Below are positions 1 to 8,109 of a stretch of DNA of 31,463 nt, piece by piece. Under the pieces are notes generated by a model. It made no database searches. It saw nothing but the letters and a program-made list of their open reading frames with translations, and had not been told where the DNA came from. Origin of the DNA: a virus. Made by a program: the position numbers and the translations under genes. How positions within the stretch are numbered: position 1 is the stretch's first letter; each line of letters starts with the position of its first letter. The DNA lies in IMG/VR virus record IMGVR_UViG_3300008517_000030, positions 1 through 31,463 of that record. One strand, 5' to 3'.

Positions 1-933
1 AATAACTTAAGTGAAGAAGAAAAAAAAGAGTTTGAGGCAGAAGAGGAAAAAGAAAGGAAGGGAATTGTTGCTGACATAGATGACTTTCTCGGTCTGCTAT
101 CTGAAAAGGAGGAGGAAAAAAAGGAGGGGGAGGAAAAGGAAGAGAAGGAACCTGGAAAGGAGGAGGAAAAGGAAGAACCTGAAAAGAAACCTGAGGAAGA
201 AAAGAAGCCCGAGGAAAAAGAACCCGAGGAGGAGAAGAAGAAGGAAGAAGAGGAGGAACCTGAGAAAAAGCCTGAGGAAGAAAAAGAGGAGAAGAAAGGG
301 GAGAAAACACCTGACATCAAAGATACTGTGATAGAAAAACTGTCAGCAGAGCTCACGGCTAGGAGGGCTGAGGAAAAGAAACCGGAACCTAAGGAAGAGA
401 AGGAAAAGGAGGAGGAGAAGGAGGAAGAAAGGGAAGAACCTAAGAAGATTACCGACTTTGTTACAAGGGACCAGCTTGAGGAGATAACCTCTGACCCAAA
501 GAGGTTTAATGAGTTTATAACTAACCTTACTTCTATGATTTCGGAAGGGATTATAACCAGTGTTCCTGGAATGTTTGAGGAGATGATGAAGGGAGTCTTT
601 ACTAGGCGAGATGAGAGTGCTGCCTTTTATCAGAGGAACACTGACTTGATTCCCAATCAGGAGTTTATAACCTACCTGGCGAGAAGGGTGAGAGCTGACA
701 ATCCTAACTGGGAGATTTCTAAAGTTTTAGGTGAGGTGGAGACTAGAGCCAGAAAGGAGCTGGGGAAACCTAGACCCGATGGGAAAGGGAAGGCTGGGAA
801 GGAAGAAGGGAAAGAGGAAGAAGAAGAGGAGAATCCTGCCTTTGCTCCAGGCTCTAAAGGAAAGAAGAAAAAGAGGTCAAGTAAAGATATGACTGATGAG
901 GAGAAGGACGTATTAGATCTAATTCCTGATTAA
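1..933 (+). CDS. Glu/Lys-rich scaffold-like protein, 5' end missing
   Basis: The reading frame is open from the first base to the TAA at 931-933, so the start lies outside the window and at least 310 residues are present. Residues about 35-105 are an almost pure Glu/Lys/Pro tract with repeated PEEEKKPEE-like units. After it comes a helical, more ordinary segment (about 150-250), then a second charged tail rich in Glu, Gly and Lys. An apparent GTG start at 328 lies inside the long frame and need not be used. A highly charged, helical protein shortly upstream of the major capsid gene is the usual place and composition for a phage scaffolding protein. That role is inferred from position and composition, since no catalytic motif is visible. 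Confidence 0.6.
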   Translation, partial: NNLSEEEKKEFEAEEEKERKGIVADIDDFLGLLSEKEEEKKEGEEKEEKEPGKEEEKEEPEKKPEEEKKPEEKEPEEEKKKEEEEEPEKKPEEEKEEKKGEKTPDIKDTVIEKLSAELTARRAEEKKPEPKEEKEKEEEKEEEREEPKKITDFVTRDQLEEITSDPKRFNEFITNLTSMISEGIITSVPGMFEEMMKGVFTRRDESAAFYQRNTDLIPNQEFITYLARRVRADNPNWEISKVLGEVETRARKELGKPRPDGKGKAGKEEGKEEEEEENPAFAPGSKGKKKKRSSKDMTDEEKDVLDLIPD

Positions 934-954
934 TAATGGTAGAAAGGAGGAGCT

Positions 955-1257
955 ATGCCTTGGACTGGAGACATAGTCTTTCAAGGAGCTATAGATATTA
1001 CTGGAACTCTCAGTGTTGGCGGTAACTTTGCTCTAACAGGCAATGCTGATATAGATGGAACAGCGGCCTGTGATACTAGTTTTACAATAGATTCAAACAA
1101 GATTACATTTGGAGCTGCTGCACCAACTACTGGCACGTGGGCTCAAGGTGATATAGTAATTAACACGGGAGCTGCAGCGTCAGGTCAAGTCGGCTGGGTT
1201 TGTGTTACCGCTGGAACTCCAGGTACTTGGAAGACTTTCGGGGTTATTGTAGCTTAA
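955..1257 (+). CDS. Small beta-rich virion accessory protein
   Basis: This 100-residue protein starts 21 nt after the scaffold-like gene with a strong AAAGGAGG site. It is rich in Gly, Thr and Ala. Its N-terminal half (DITGTLSVGGNFALTGNADI) resembles the repeated strands of phage fibre and decoration proteins. Its C-terminal half (GTWAQGDIVINTG, then GWVCVTAGTPGTWKTFG) is a cap motif I recognise from the ends of phage fibre and minor structural proteins. There are no Lys-rich or enzymatic motifs. Its position between scaffold and capsid suggests a head decoration or head-fibre protein. The motif is seen directly; the role is inferred. Confidence 0.6.
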   Translation: MPWTGDIVFQGAIDITGTLSVGGNFALTGNADIDGTAACDTSFTIDSNKITFGAAAPTTGTWAQGDIVINTGAAASGQVGWVCVTAGTPGTWKTFGVIVA

Positions 1258-1297
1258 TTAATTAACAGATTAAACAAATGAGAAAGGAGAACTCAGA

Positions 1298-1648
1298 ATG
1301 GGAATGGAAAATAAGTTGCTTGAGACTTATCTGAAGCCTGATATTGTCAGAGTTACTTTTGTTACCGGGACTACTACTTACTATATGAAGGCTAATGACC
1401 TTCGTGTGGAAGTGGATGGCAGCGCAGGTGTTGCTGGAACGGTGTATCTTCCACCTGTCGCTGAAGCAATGGGCAGAATTTACGCTATTGTGTCAGCTCC
1501 TGGAAAGTTTTCAGCTACCATAACGGTAGCAGACCGTGACGATGCTTATGACCAGGTTTCTGATGATGAGTTGGCGGCTGATAAAGATAGGTTGCTGTTC
1601 TACTCTGACGGAGCTAGTTGGTATCTGCTCTGTGATTATGGCACCTAA
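1298..1648 (+). CDS. Small beta-rich head-module protein, possible decoration protein
   Basis: This 116-residue protein is preceded by GAAAGGAGA. It reads as alternating short beta strands and turns (VRVTFVTGTTTYYMKANDLRVEVD, AGTVYLPPV, GRIYAIVSAPGKFSATITV) and ends in an aromatic patch (LLFYSDGASWYLLCDYG). I do not recognise a named family. It lies between another small beta-rich protein and the major capsid gene and has a compact all-beta look, so a capsid decoration or stabilisation role is plausible but unproven. The 69-nt gap that follows holds only the ribosome site of the capsid gene. Confidence 0.5.
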   Translation: MGMENKLLETYLKPDIVRVTFVTGTTTYYMKANDLRVEVDGSAGVAGTVYLPPVAEAMGRIYAIVSAPGKFSATITVADRDDAYDQVSDDELAADKDRLLFYSDGASWYLLCDYGT

Positions 1649-1717
1649 AAGTAACTAGGGGAGAGAAACTAATTATGAGGAGAGAGATGTATAACTTTCG
1701 AATAAGGAGGTTGGAAA

Positions 1718-3013
1718 ATGGCAACAGGAGTATTAGGGATGCGAGGAACTGGGGGCTGGGAGGGTGATGAGCGTCCTAAAGATTGGAGAGAGCTTATTTT
1801 GTATCTCTATCCGAATGGAAGGGCTCCCCTAACTGCTATTCTTGCGAAGATGAAGTCGGAGAGAACGTATGATGTGGACTTCAACTGGTGGACTCAGACA
1901 TTGCCAGAACAGGCCGGTGCTATTACCGGACTGTATACGGAGTCAGGGCTTTCCACTGCCTATGTTAGTGGTGGAGCAGCTGGTGACACTGTTTATGCGA
2001 AGGTGGCTGCAGTCACTGTCAGTGAGTTTAGGATAGGTCACCAAGTTCTACTTCGAGACTCTGACGACCCGAATGTTGACGTTAATGGAAAGGTCACAGG
2101 AAGGGTCTCAGCAGGAGCCAGTTCTTACATTGCCGTGAAGTTGCTGGAGGCTGACGATAACAGTACTCTGCATGACTTAAGCGATGCTGATAGGATATTA
2201 GTTATAGGTAATATTAACCCCGAAGGCGGGGAGATTCCTCCTGCCGTTAGCTATGACCCTGTCAAGGTGTATAACAGAACTCAAATTTGGAGGAACTCTT
2301 TGGATGCTACCAGAACAGCACTTCAGACAAAGTACCGAACTGGTGATAAGTACAAAGAGCTGAAGAGACAGACTCTTGAACTTCATTCGGTCGAAATGGA
2401 GAAGTCCTATCTCTGGAGTATTAGGTCGGAGAACCTAAACGCCAATGGTCAAAATGAGGGTACTACTATGGGATTGATTCCCTGTATTAAGCAGTACGCC
2501 CCTGGAAATGTAGATGACTATACTCTCAATGCTACATACAATGGAGTGAGTTGGGTAGATGGCGGTGAAGATTGGCTTGACGCACAACTTGAGACAGTCT
2601 TTAGATATGGAAGGATTAGGAGGGCTGCTTTTGTAGGCACTGGAACTCTTCTGGGAATGAAGAGACTTGCCAAGGCTGGAGCCGTTGTCAATATTACTAC
2701 CAATGTAATTGAGTATGGTATTGAGGTTCGGACCTATCATCATGTTCAAGGCATTCTAGATTTGATACTTCATCCGTTGTTTAGCCACGAACCTTCCTGC
2801 AGAAATAGTATGGTTATCTTTGAGCCTGAGAATCTTGTTAACAGACCTATTCAGGACACTAAGTTCTATCCTGATGGGGATAGGAACAGAAGTGGAAGAT
2901 ATAAGGTGGACGGTTTGAAGGAGGAGTTTTTAACTGAGTCCGGACTGGAGTTTCATCATCCCATAACTTTCGGCTATCTTAACGGCTTTAACCAAGACAA
3001 CGCTGCGTTGTAA
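1718..3013 (+). CDS. Major capsid protein, SU10-like (DUF5309 type)
   Basis: A 431-residue protein with the ribosome site AAGGAGG seven bases before ATG. The N-terminus (MRGTGGWEGDERPKDWRELI, then LYLYPNGRAPLTAIL) matches the opening I associate with the phage SU10 major capsid family, which has an HK97 fold. A typical central region follows, with VSEFRIGHQVLLRDSDDPN and a helix spanning EKSYLWSIRSENLN and the segment after it. The length is normal for an unprocessed HK97-type capsid protein; no fused protease or large insertion is visible. Placement after a scaffold-like gene and before a head-tail adaptor supports the call. It is probably the most abundant virion protein. Three antisense frames opposite it are shadows. 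Confidence 0.82.
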   Translation: MATGVLGMRGTGGWEGDERPKDWRELILYLYPNGRAPLTAILAKMKSERTYDVDFNWWTQTLPEQAGAITGLYTESGLSTAYVSGGAAGDTVYAKVAAVTVSEFRIGHQVLLRDSDDPNVDVNGKVTGRVSAGASSYIAVKLLEADDNSTLHDLSDADRILVIGNINPEGGEIPPAVSYDPVKVYNRTQIWRNSLDATRTALQTKYRTGDKYKELKRQTLELHSVEMEKSYLWSIRSENLNANGQNEGTTMGLIPCIKQYAPGNVDDYTLNATYNGVSWVDGGEDWLDAQLETVFRYGRIRRAAFVGTGTLLGMKRLAKAGAVVNITTNVIEYGIEVRTYHHVQGILDLILHPLFSHEPSCRNSMVIFEPENLVNRPIQDTKFYPDGDRNRSGRYKVDGLKEEFLTESGLEFHHPITFGYLNGFNQDNAAL

Positions 3014-3027
3014 GAAAGGAGACTAAT

Positions 3028-3609
3028 ATGAGAAAGATATTTTTAGTTCTGGCAGTTATAGTCTTGACGCTTGGTTTAGTTAGCATTCCGATGTTTGGTC
3101 AGACTACTAAACTGCTTAAGGCCGTGGATGGTACATCTTTGACAAACACCTTCCGTGACGGTGTTGGAGCCGGTCTTGTTTCATCTTCACTGTATTTAGA
3201 TACAGCTGAGATTGTGATAGACTGCAGAGATGTTTATTTTAATCGGCCTGGACTTGATACTAATATAGTTGTGAGATTTACTGCCGATACTTCATCCGGG
3301 ACGGACCAGATTGGGAGAATAATGGCTGAGTGGCGATATAGACAGGTATCTAGAAGTCCTGTCTGGAACAGAGGGGATGCCGGTAAAGGAACTGCCGGCC
3401 CGGACACAGCTCAGGCTAATTGGAGTACCGGAATTGATACGGCATTGCAGGCTATAGGAGTAAGCTCAAGCGGTGATTCTGTCAACATCTTCAAGATACC
3501 TGCTCTTCCCACTCGGTATATCGAACTGAGGTATAGAACGGTATCGACTGCCGCAGGGACATGTGGAGTTGTTGTCTTTACAACAGAGGTTGAAGCGGTC
3601 TGTAAATAG
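3028..3609 (+). CDS. Secreted or membrane-anchored protein in the head module
   Basis: This 193-residue protein follows the capsid gene by 14 nt with the site AAAGGAGAC. Residues 1-24 form a textbook export signal: basic MRK, a hydrophobic stretch IFLVLAVIVLTLGLV, then SIPMFGQ as a plausible cleavage region. The remainder is polar and beta-rich (IVIDCRDVYF, NIVVRFTADTS, YIELRYRTVS, CGVVVFTTEVEAVC). The cysteines (in IDCRD, TCGV and the C-terminal VCK) could form a disulphide after export. I do not recognise a family. A signal peptide is unusual for an assembled structural protein, so the product may act in the envelope of the infected cell, or the hydrophobic segment may be a virion membrane anchor. 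Confidence 0.6.
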   Translation: MRKIFLVLAVIVLTLGLVSIPMFGQTTKLLKAVDGTSLTNTFRDGVGAGLVSSSLYLDTAEIVIDCRDVYFNRPGLDTNIVVRFTADTSSGTDQIGRIMAEWRYRQVSRSPVWNRGDAGKGTAGPDTAQANWSTGIDTALQAIGVSSSGDSVNIFKIPALPTRYIELRYRTVSTAAGTCGVVVFTTEVEAVCK

Positions 3610-3626
3610 TTGTCAACTGAGTAACA

Positions 3627-3671
3627 ACAGTGTTATGGGCTGCAGTATCATACTGCAGTCTGTGCCACTGT
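3627..3671 (+). ncRNA. Long hairpin in the 3' region of the capsid operon
   Basis: The 119-nt gap 3610-3728 contains a near-continuous helix. ACAGTG (3627-3632) pairs with CACTGT (3666-3671), and CTGCAGTA (3640-3647) pairs with TACTGCAG (3651-3658) around a TCA loop. Between the two stems, bases 3634-3639 pair with 3659-3664, mostly through G-U pairs. Those G-U pairs work only in + strand RNA, which suggests an RNA-level function such as processing, attenuation or 3'-end protection. No U-tract follows, so it is not a standard intrinsic terminator. Confidence 0.5.
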
Positions 3672-3693
3672 AATTTGGTTTGAATAAATAGAC

Positions 3694-3710
3694 TGTTGCA
3701 TAATGCAACA
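3694..3710 (+). repeat. Palindromic element copy 1
   Basis: TGTTGCATAATGCAACA, a perfect 8+1+8 palindrome. It ends 18 nt before the ATG of the adaptor gene and just upstream of its GTGAGGA ribosome site. The right flank is CCCTG. One of eight copies in the window. Confidence 0.85.
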
Positions 3711-3728
3711 CCCTGAAAGTGAGGAACT

Positions 3729-4469
3729 ATGACACTTGCACAGATAAGAGCAAACTTTGTTGCTAAGACTGGAAGAAATGATTTAGTTGCTGGAGATGGT
3801 ACAACGGATGATGGAGCTAACTTTTTTATTAATGCAGGACTGAGATTATTAGATACTCTACAGGACAACCCCTATACCAAAAGAAGGTATATGAAGGATG
3901 TGGTGAGTGGGGCTTATACCTTAAGCTTTCAGTACTGTAGGTCTGTGGAGAAAGTATGGATGTCTAATGCTAATCAGAGGTATGAGCTAACTGGGCCGAT
4001 GTCAGAGGAGTGGATAAGAAGGAACTATGAGGTGGCTATTGCGGATATTGCAACTGGCGTGCCGGTATATTATTGTACTAATGTTATAAAACTAGCACCA
4101 TCACAGATAGATGAAACCCTAGTGGGCTTTACTGATGCTACCTATGACAAGGGGGATATTGTCTATGGAAGAGATTGGACTTATACGGGTATTCTATTTA
4201 TGCCTCCTGCCGATGGTACTTATACAGCAACTGTTTACGGTAAGTTTTTCACTGAAAGACTGGCTGAGGACGCTAATACTAACTACTGGTCAAACGAGTA
4301 TCCGGACCTTCTTGTAATGGCCGCTATGGCTGAACTTGAGCTGTTTAATAGGAATAGGGAAGGATTTCTGGATATTGTAGAGGGTTTGAAGAATGGTCTC
4401 AATGCGGTTGATTTTATACTTGTTGAGCAGGAGATAGCAGGGGAAAGCACAATGGGGAGAAGTGGATGA
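3729..4469 (+). CDS. Head-tail adaptor (neck) protein, SU10-adaptor-like
   Basis: This 246-residue protein has the features of the phage adaptor family placed after SU10-like capsid genes. The N-terminal helix pair (LAQIRANFVAKTGRNDLV, then ANFFINAGLRLLDTL) is followed by a beta-rich middle (YTLSFQYCRSVEKVWM, KLAPSQIDETLVG). A conserved C-terminal helix block (NEYPDLLVMAAMAELELFNR) and the sequence after it close the domain. Such proteins sit between portal and tail and close the connector. The start has GTGAGGAAC upstream and lies 18 nt after palindrome copy 1, so this gene may head a transcription unit of its own. The stop overlaps the next start (ATGA), showing translational coupling. Confidence 0.68.
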   Translation: MTLAQIRANFVAKTGRNDLVAGDGTTDDGANFFINAGLRLLDTLQDNPYTKRRYMKDVVSGAYTLSFQYCRSVEKVWMSNANQRYELTGPMSEEWIRRNYEVAIADIATGVPVYYCTNVIKLAPSQIDETLVGFTDATYDKGDIVYGRDWTYTGILFMPPADGTYTATVYGKFFTERLAEDANTNYWSNEYPDLLVMAAMAELELFNRNREGFLDIVEGLKNGLNAVDFILVEQEIAGESTMGRSG

Positions 4470-4666
4470 GTAAGAAGATAAGGGAGATGTATAGGAAGGC
4501 CGGCCTAAAGCCGCCTGATGGTAAGGGTATTCATACTGAAAGGTTTCACGAGTGTGTTATTGCACTAACGAAAGCCTTAAATCCTGTAGATAATCCTTAT
4601 GCTGTTTGTATGGCTAAATTGGGTAGAGACAAGTCAGTAAAAAAGAGTCATAGGAAGAAAAAATAA
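4466..4666 (+). CDS. Small basic phage protein
   Basis: This 66-residue protein overlaps the adaptor gene through ATGA. It is lysine- and arginine-rich, ending in VKKSHRKKK, with a central NPVDNPYAVCMAKLGRDK. I have the impression of seeing the NPYAVCMAKLG stretch in short proteins encoded next to head-tail genes, but cannot name a function. Its two cysteines (HECV and AVCM) are too far apart for a simple CxxC zinc site. The basic charge suggests contact with packaged DNA or an acidic partner; this is inference. Confidence 0.6.
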   Translation: MSKKIREMYRKAGLKPPDGKGIHTERFHECVIALTKALNPVDNPYAVCMAKLGRDKSVKKSHRKKK

Positions 4667-4676
4667 AGGAGAAGAT

Positions 4677-4868
4677 ATGCCTATTATAATAAACGGTGGT
4701 TATGAAGGGGGGACCAATCCTAGTAGTCAAGAAAGACCGAGGGACGGCAGAGGAAAAGGTAAGGGAGTACCTAAAGGTCGAAGAAAGGGAAAGATGAAGA
4801 AACCTTGTCCGGACGGAGGTCCTGGATTTGGAAACGGTGAAGGTAGAGGAGGAGGCAAAAATAGATGA
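4677..4868 (+). CDS. Small Gly/Arg/Lys-rich protein
   Basis: This 63-residue protein has the site AAAGGAGAAG before its start, and its stop overlaps the next gene through ATGA. Composition is extreme: Gly, Lys, Arg and Pro dominate (GRGKGKGVPKGRRKGKMKK, later GNGEGRGGGKNR). It is almost certainly disordered. No family is recognised. Spacing and coupling support a real gene even though the sequence is low-complexity. Nucleic-acid binding or a linker role in the virion are possible but not shown. Confidence 0.5.
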   Translation: MPIIINGGYEGGTNPSSQERPRDGRGKGKGVPKGRRKGKMKKPCPDGGPGFGNGEGRGGGKNR

Positions 4869-6391
4869 AGGAGTTTTCCTTTGATGTAGAGTTATGGAAA
4901 GGCCTCAGGAATTATGATAATCAAAGGAGAGGAGCGGGATACTTAACTGAGTGCATTAATACTATTCCTATGGGGGAAGAAAGAGGGTTAGCTCCTGTGG
5001 AAGAAGTCAGTTGTCCACTCTCATCAATTACGGTTAATTGGCCGTTTCCTCAGCTCTTTAGAGGAAAAGGTGTAACACTTCTGGCTGATAAGACTAAAAT
5101 ATATACTGTAGATGAAAGTGATTGGGGTAAGACCCAAATTACTACCTATGATGCTTTTAGTATAGCCGCTGAGAAGTCTATCACTGCAGGAAGTTCTTGG
5201 CATTTCATGGACTTCTATGATACTTGGATGCTCTTTAATGGAAGCTGTGTAGTGTTTCATACGGAAAGGTATAATGTCTTTGGAGGGACTGACAGGACTT
5301 TTGTTCAGGACACTGTGACAGTTCAGACTGGTTGTGATTTCAGAGGTAGAGGTCTAATGGGAGGCTTTGCTGTCGCCGATTTTCTAACTGATGATTGGAC
5401 AGCTTTTTGGGATAACTGGCTAATAAATAAGCCAACAGGTTCAACCTTTAGTCATACTATAGATACAAACTTTGTGCTGTGGACTACTATTGGCGGGGGA
5501 GATTTGCTATGGTTGTTCTACAAAGATATTGCAGAGTCTGGTTTCACTTCCGATGGATTTCACGATGCTGTGAGGCCTTTAGTTTTAGAGCAGATGAAGA
5601 GGAATCAGAGAGGCTTTATGCCAATGCCTTGGCAGGGAACTGTCTATAGGTTAGTACCTCTAGGGAAAAGGGTGATAGTGTATGGCAGTGGGGGTGTTAG
5701 TAGTTTGATGATGGTCAGTGAGCCAGTTCCTACTTTTGGGCTGGAGGATGTCTTACACGTAGGAGTAGCAGGGAGAAGTGCTGTCGCTGCCGGCCCTTAT
5801 GGGCATATCTTTGTGGATACTACTGGGATGCTCTGGCTTTTAAATGCTGACCTCAGTTTAAAGCAGTTAGGTTACAAAGAGTTTTTTGAAGATATGCTCA
5901 GCACTGATATTGTAGGGTCTTACAGTCCTATAGACAACAGGTACTATTTATGTAATGAGGGGAGAGGCTTTATCTGGAATCCAGAAGGGCTATGTGAAAC
6001 TTCCCAACTGATTACTTCCTTAGCCAGAGTGGGAGCTAATCATTATGGAGTATTTGAAAAGACAGGTGATAGTACTATGGCTATTACCTCAGATGTCTTC
6101 AATATGAATATTCCAGGAATTAAACTTGTATCTCAAGTTGATGTAGAGGGTACAGCAGGAACTGATGTGGAGGTGGCTATTGACTGGAGGTATAAGACAG
6201 GAGACAAGTTTGTCAGAACAAGGTGGCAGAGAGTTAATGACTTCGGTGTGGCTTTTATAACTGTAAGTGGGGCTGAGTTTAGGCTGGCTGTAAGAGCTAA
6301 TCCTTCTAATGAGAACAAGTATGACAATGCCAGAGTTCACTGGAAGAGTTCTGACAAGAGATTTGTGAGAGGACTTATAACTAAGACATAA
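4865..6391 (+). CDS. Probable tail nozzle/stabilisation protein
   Basis: A 508-residue protein overlapping the previous gene by ATGA. It is rich in Trp, Phe, Tyr and Gly with many short beta segments (LFRGKGVTLLADKTKIYTVD, FYDTWMLFNGSCVVFHT, VYRLVPLGKRVIVYGSGGV, YGHIFVDTTGMLWLLNADLS). This repeated strand pattern looks like a beta-propeller-like platform. Proteins of this look and length follow adaptor genes in short-tailed phages, where they form the nozzle or the stabilisation ring. I judge by position, length and strand pattern rather than a definite motif. Two antisense frames near 6100-6340 are shadows. Confidence 0.55.
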   Translation: MKEFSFDVELWKGLRNYDNQRRGAGYLTECINTIPMGEERGLAPVEEVSCPLSSITVNWPFPQLFRGKGVTLLADKTKIYTVDESDWGKTQITTYDAFSIAAEKSITAGSSWHFMDFYDTWMLFNGSCVVFHTERYNVFGGTDRTFVQDTVTVQTGCDFRGRGLMGGFAVADFLTDDWTAFWDNWLINKPTGSTFSHTIDTNFVLWTTIGGGDLLWLFYKDIAESGFTSDGFHDAVRPLVLEQMKRNQRGFMPMPWQGTVYRLVPLGKRVIVYGSGGVSSLMMVSEPVPTFGLEDVLHVGVAGRSAVAAGPYGHIFVDTTGMLWLLNADLSLKQLGYKEFFEDMLSTDIVGSYSPIDNRYYLCNEGRGFIWNPEGLCETSQLITSLARVGANHYGVFEKTGDSTMAITSDVFNMNIPGIKLVSQVDVEGTAGTDVEVAIDWRYKTGDKFVRTRWQRVNDFGVAFITVSGAEFRLAVRANPSNENKYDNARVHWKSSDKRFVRGLITKT

Positions 6392-6409
6392 TATAATTGG
6401 GGAGAGGTT

Positions 6410-6844
6410 ATGTTAGTAGAACTGACACCTAAGGAGGTGGGAGACCGTTGGTCGACTCACATAAGGGAGGCCATTAGACTTAGTTTAATGCCTTCTACAG
6501 TTAGTGATAATGAGAGATTACTCAATGTACTGAAGTCCATTGTGAGTGGAAGATTGAAGTGTTGGGAGATTGTGTCAGATGAGAATGAAGTTTTTGGTAT
6601 AGTAACGACCACAATGTCCTATGATGAGTGCGACGGGACTTTTTCACTGCTAATTTATACTGTTTATGCTTTCAAAGAGCTGACAAAAAGTTTAGTGAAA
6701 GATGGAATGGTCACTTTGATTAAGCACGCAAGGAAAGAGCATTGTAGTGAAATCTCGGTTTACACTCAAGTGGAGAGTGTTAGAGATTTAATAAAGATGT
6801 ATGGAGGAGAGACTAATACTTATTATGTAACATTAGATGTATAG
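6410..6844 (+). CDS. Small virion-module protein with possible GNAT-like fold
   Basis: This 144-residue protein is preceded by GGGGAGAGG. Its order of elements resembles a GNAT acyltransferase: an N-terminal helix pair, strands around CWEIVSDENEVFGIVTTTM, a strand FSLLIYTVYAF, a long helix (SLVKDGMVTLIKHARKEH), then strand, helix and strand (EISVYTQVESVRDLIKMYGG). The family's acetyl-CoA loop, usually R/Q-x-x-G-x-G/A, is not evident, so it may be catalytically dead. T7-like phages carry a GNAT-fold internal virion protein in a comparable place. That comparison is recalled family knowledge, and the assignment here is tentative. Confidence 0.45.
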   Translation: MLVELTPKEVGDRWSTHIREAIRLSLMPSTVSDNERLLNVLKSIVSGRLKCWEIVSDENEVFGIVTTTMSYDECDGTFSLLIYTVYAFKELTKSLVKDGMVTLIKHARKEHCSEISVYTQVESVRDLIKMYGGETNTYYVTLDV

Positions 6845-6852
6845 GAGATGCT

Positions 6853-8064
6853 ATGAGTTCCGGTCCTGGGATAGTAAAGTACCCTGACAACATAGAAAAC
6901 TTTCAGAAGTATCAAGCATGGGGAGACAATGCAGCCAATACTGATTTATCCAGTTGGTTTACTGCCACTAAACATTTAGCTGGAGTAATGGGAGCAGCCC
7001 TTGGTGCTAGCCCTTATGATGGAGAGAGTGCATATGACCCTACTATAGTTTTAAATGCTATCGAAGCAAAGTATCTTAATATGGACAGAGAGATATTTGC
7101 TATGGCTCCTGAAGGTGATTGGAAACTATTTTTGGATGAAGCGGAGGAGAATAAAAGTACAATTTTCCCTGAGGATGATATAAGTGATGATATTCACACT
7201 GCCGCAACAGGGATAGTTGCGAAGTGTTTGTCCACTGCAAATACTACTGCTGCGTCGTTAGTGAGTGAGGCAACAACTGACACAGATGAGGAGTTTAACC
7301 TTGCTATTGCCGCCGCTGGTAATGCAGCTGCTATGGCTTGTTTAAATACAGTTGCATCCTCCCTGTCCGCTATGCAGACTCAGTTAGTGCAGGATGAGGT
7401 TGATGCTTACGGTGAAAGTTCAATGGACACCTTTAATCAAGGAGTTAATAGATTTGCTGGCCAGATGGCTGATGTGAACGCAATTATGGGTTCAGCTTTT
7501 GTTATAGGTATATCAGTCCTGGAGGCACAAAGGGCTTCTGATATTAGAAAGTTTGAAGCTGACCTAAAGATAAGGTTGTATGAGACTGGTATGAGAGTTT
7601 ACTCTCAGTTATATAACTCCCTATTGACGTTGAGGTCGGAGACCTTTAGGTTCCTGACCGCTCAGCAGTTTGCTTTGTTACAAGCTACTTTCCAAGGGCA
7701 CTTACAGACTCATATCCAATCTAGAATGCAGACCTATGAACACAAGGCTGCTTTCCTGAACAATGCTGTTGCTAATATGACTAATTCACTTTTAGGCAAG
7801 GTCAAGTTGGACTATGCATCTACCTCTCTAAAGGAGCAGATTGGAAGATTGAAGATAGCTGCAGAGGGTACTCAGTCAGATAAAGATTTACAGATAGCAG
7901 TTAGGGACAGTAGCTGGGACTTGGATGTTCACAGAACTGGAGCTATTCTGTCCTCAGGTGGTGCGTCTCCGGGATATATTCCTAAGGAAGACCCACTTGG
8001 AGCCTTTGGGTCTCTTATATCAGGTTTTGCAAAGGCAGGTGAGGCAGCTGCCATGATTGGATAA
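6853..8064 (+). CDS. Ala-rich helical internal virion or tail protein
   Basis: This 403-residue protein begins 8 nt after the preceding stop, with TAGGAG before the start. After an N-terminal domain (about 1-110) it becomes Ala/Ser/Thr-rich and strongly helical (NLAIAAAGNAAAMACLNTVA, ASDIRKFEADLKIRLYETGM). A hydrophobic stretch (AIMGSAFVIGISVLEA) might be membrane-active. A Gly-rich C-terminus (GAFGSLISGFAKAGEAAAMIG) resembles the ends of ejection proteins. Its place before two large late proteins supports an internal virion or ejected protein. No enzyme motif is visible. Confidence 0.5.
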   Translation: MSSGPGIVKYPDNIENFQKYQAWGDNAANTDLSSWFTATKHLAGVMGAALGASPYDGESAYDPTIVLNAIEAKYLNMDREIFAMAPEGDWKLFLDEAEENKSTIFPEDDISDDIHTAATGIVAKCLSTANTTAASLVSEATTDTDEEFNLAIAAAGNAAAMACLNTVASSLSAMQTQLVQDEVDAYGESSMDTFNQGVNRFAGQMADVNAIMGSAFVIGISVLEAQRASDIRKFEADLKIRLYETGMRVYSQLYNSLLTLRSETFRFLTAQQFALLQATFQGHLQTHIQSRMQTYEHKAAFLNNAVANMTNSLLGKVKLDYASTSLKEQIGRLKIAAEGTQSDKDLQIAVRDSSWDLDVHRTGAILSSGGASPGYIPKEDPLGAFGSLISGFAKAGEAAAMIG

Positions 8065-8073
8065 TAAAAACTG

Positions 8074-8090
8074 TGTTGCATAATTCAACA
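8074..8090 (+). repeat. Palindromic element copy 2
   Basis: TGTTGCATAATTCAACA, one change from the perfect palindrome (right half ATTCAACA). It lies 19 nt before the ATG at 8110 and is followed by CACTATATT, then the GGAGG ribosome site. The intergenic gap is only 45 nt, so the element fills most of it. Confidence 0.85.
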
Positions 8091-8109
8091 CACTATATTG
8101 GAGGAAGAT

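Noticed and set aside
80-331. Open frame giving an Arg/Lys-rich 83-residue protein
   Set aside because: It is the shifted frame of the Glu/Lys-rich tract (GAGGAAAAG repeats) in the real gene; no ribosome site.
1675-1767. Short ATG frame upstream of the capsid gene
   Set aside because: It would run through the capsid ribosome site and start in another frame and has no supporting features.
8098-8109. TTG at 8098 as the start of the 8110-9495 gene
   Set aside because: The GGAGG ribosome site lies inside those codons and fits ATG 8110.
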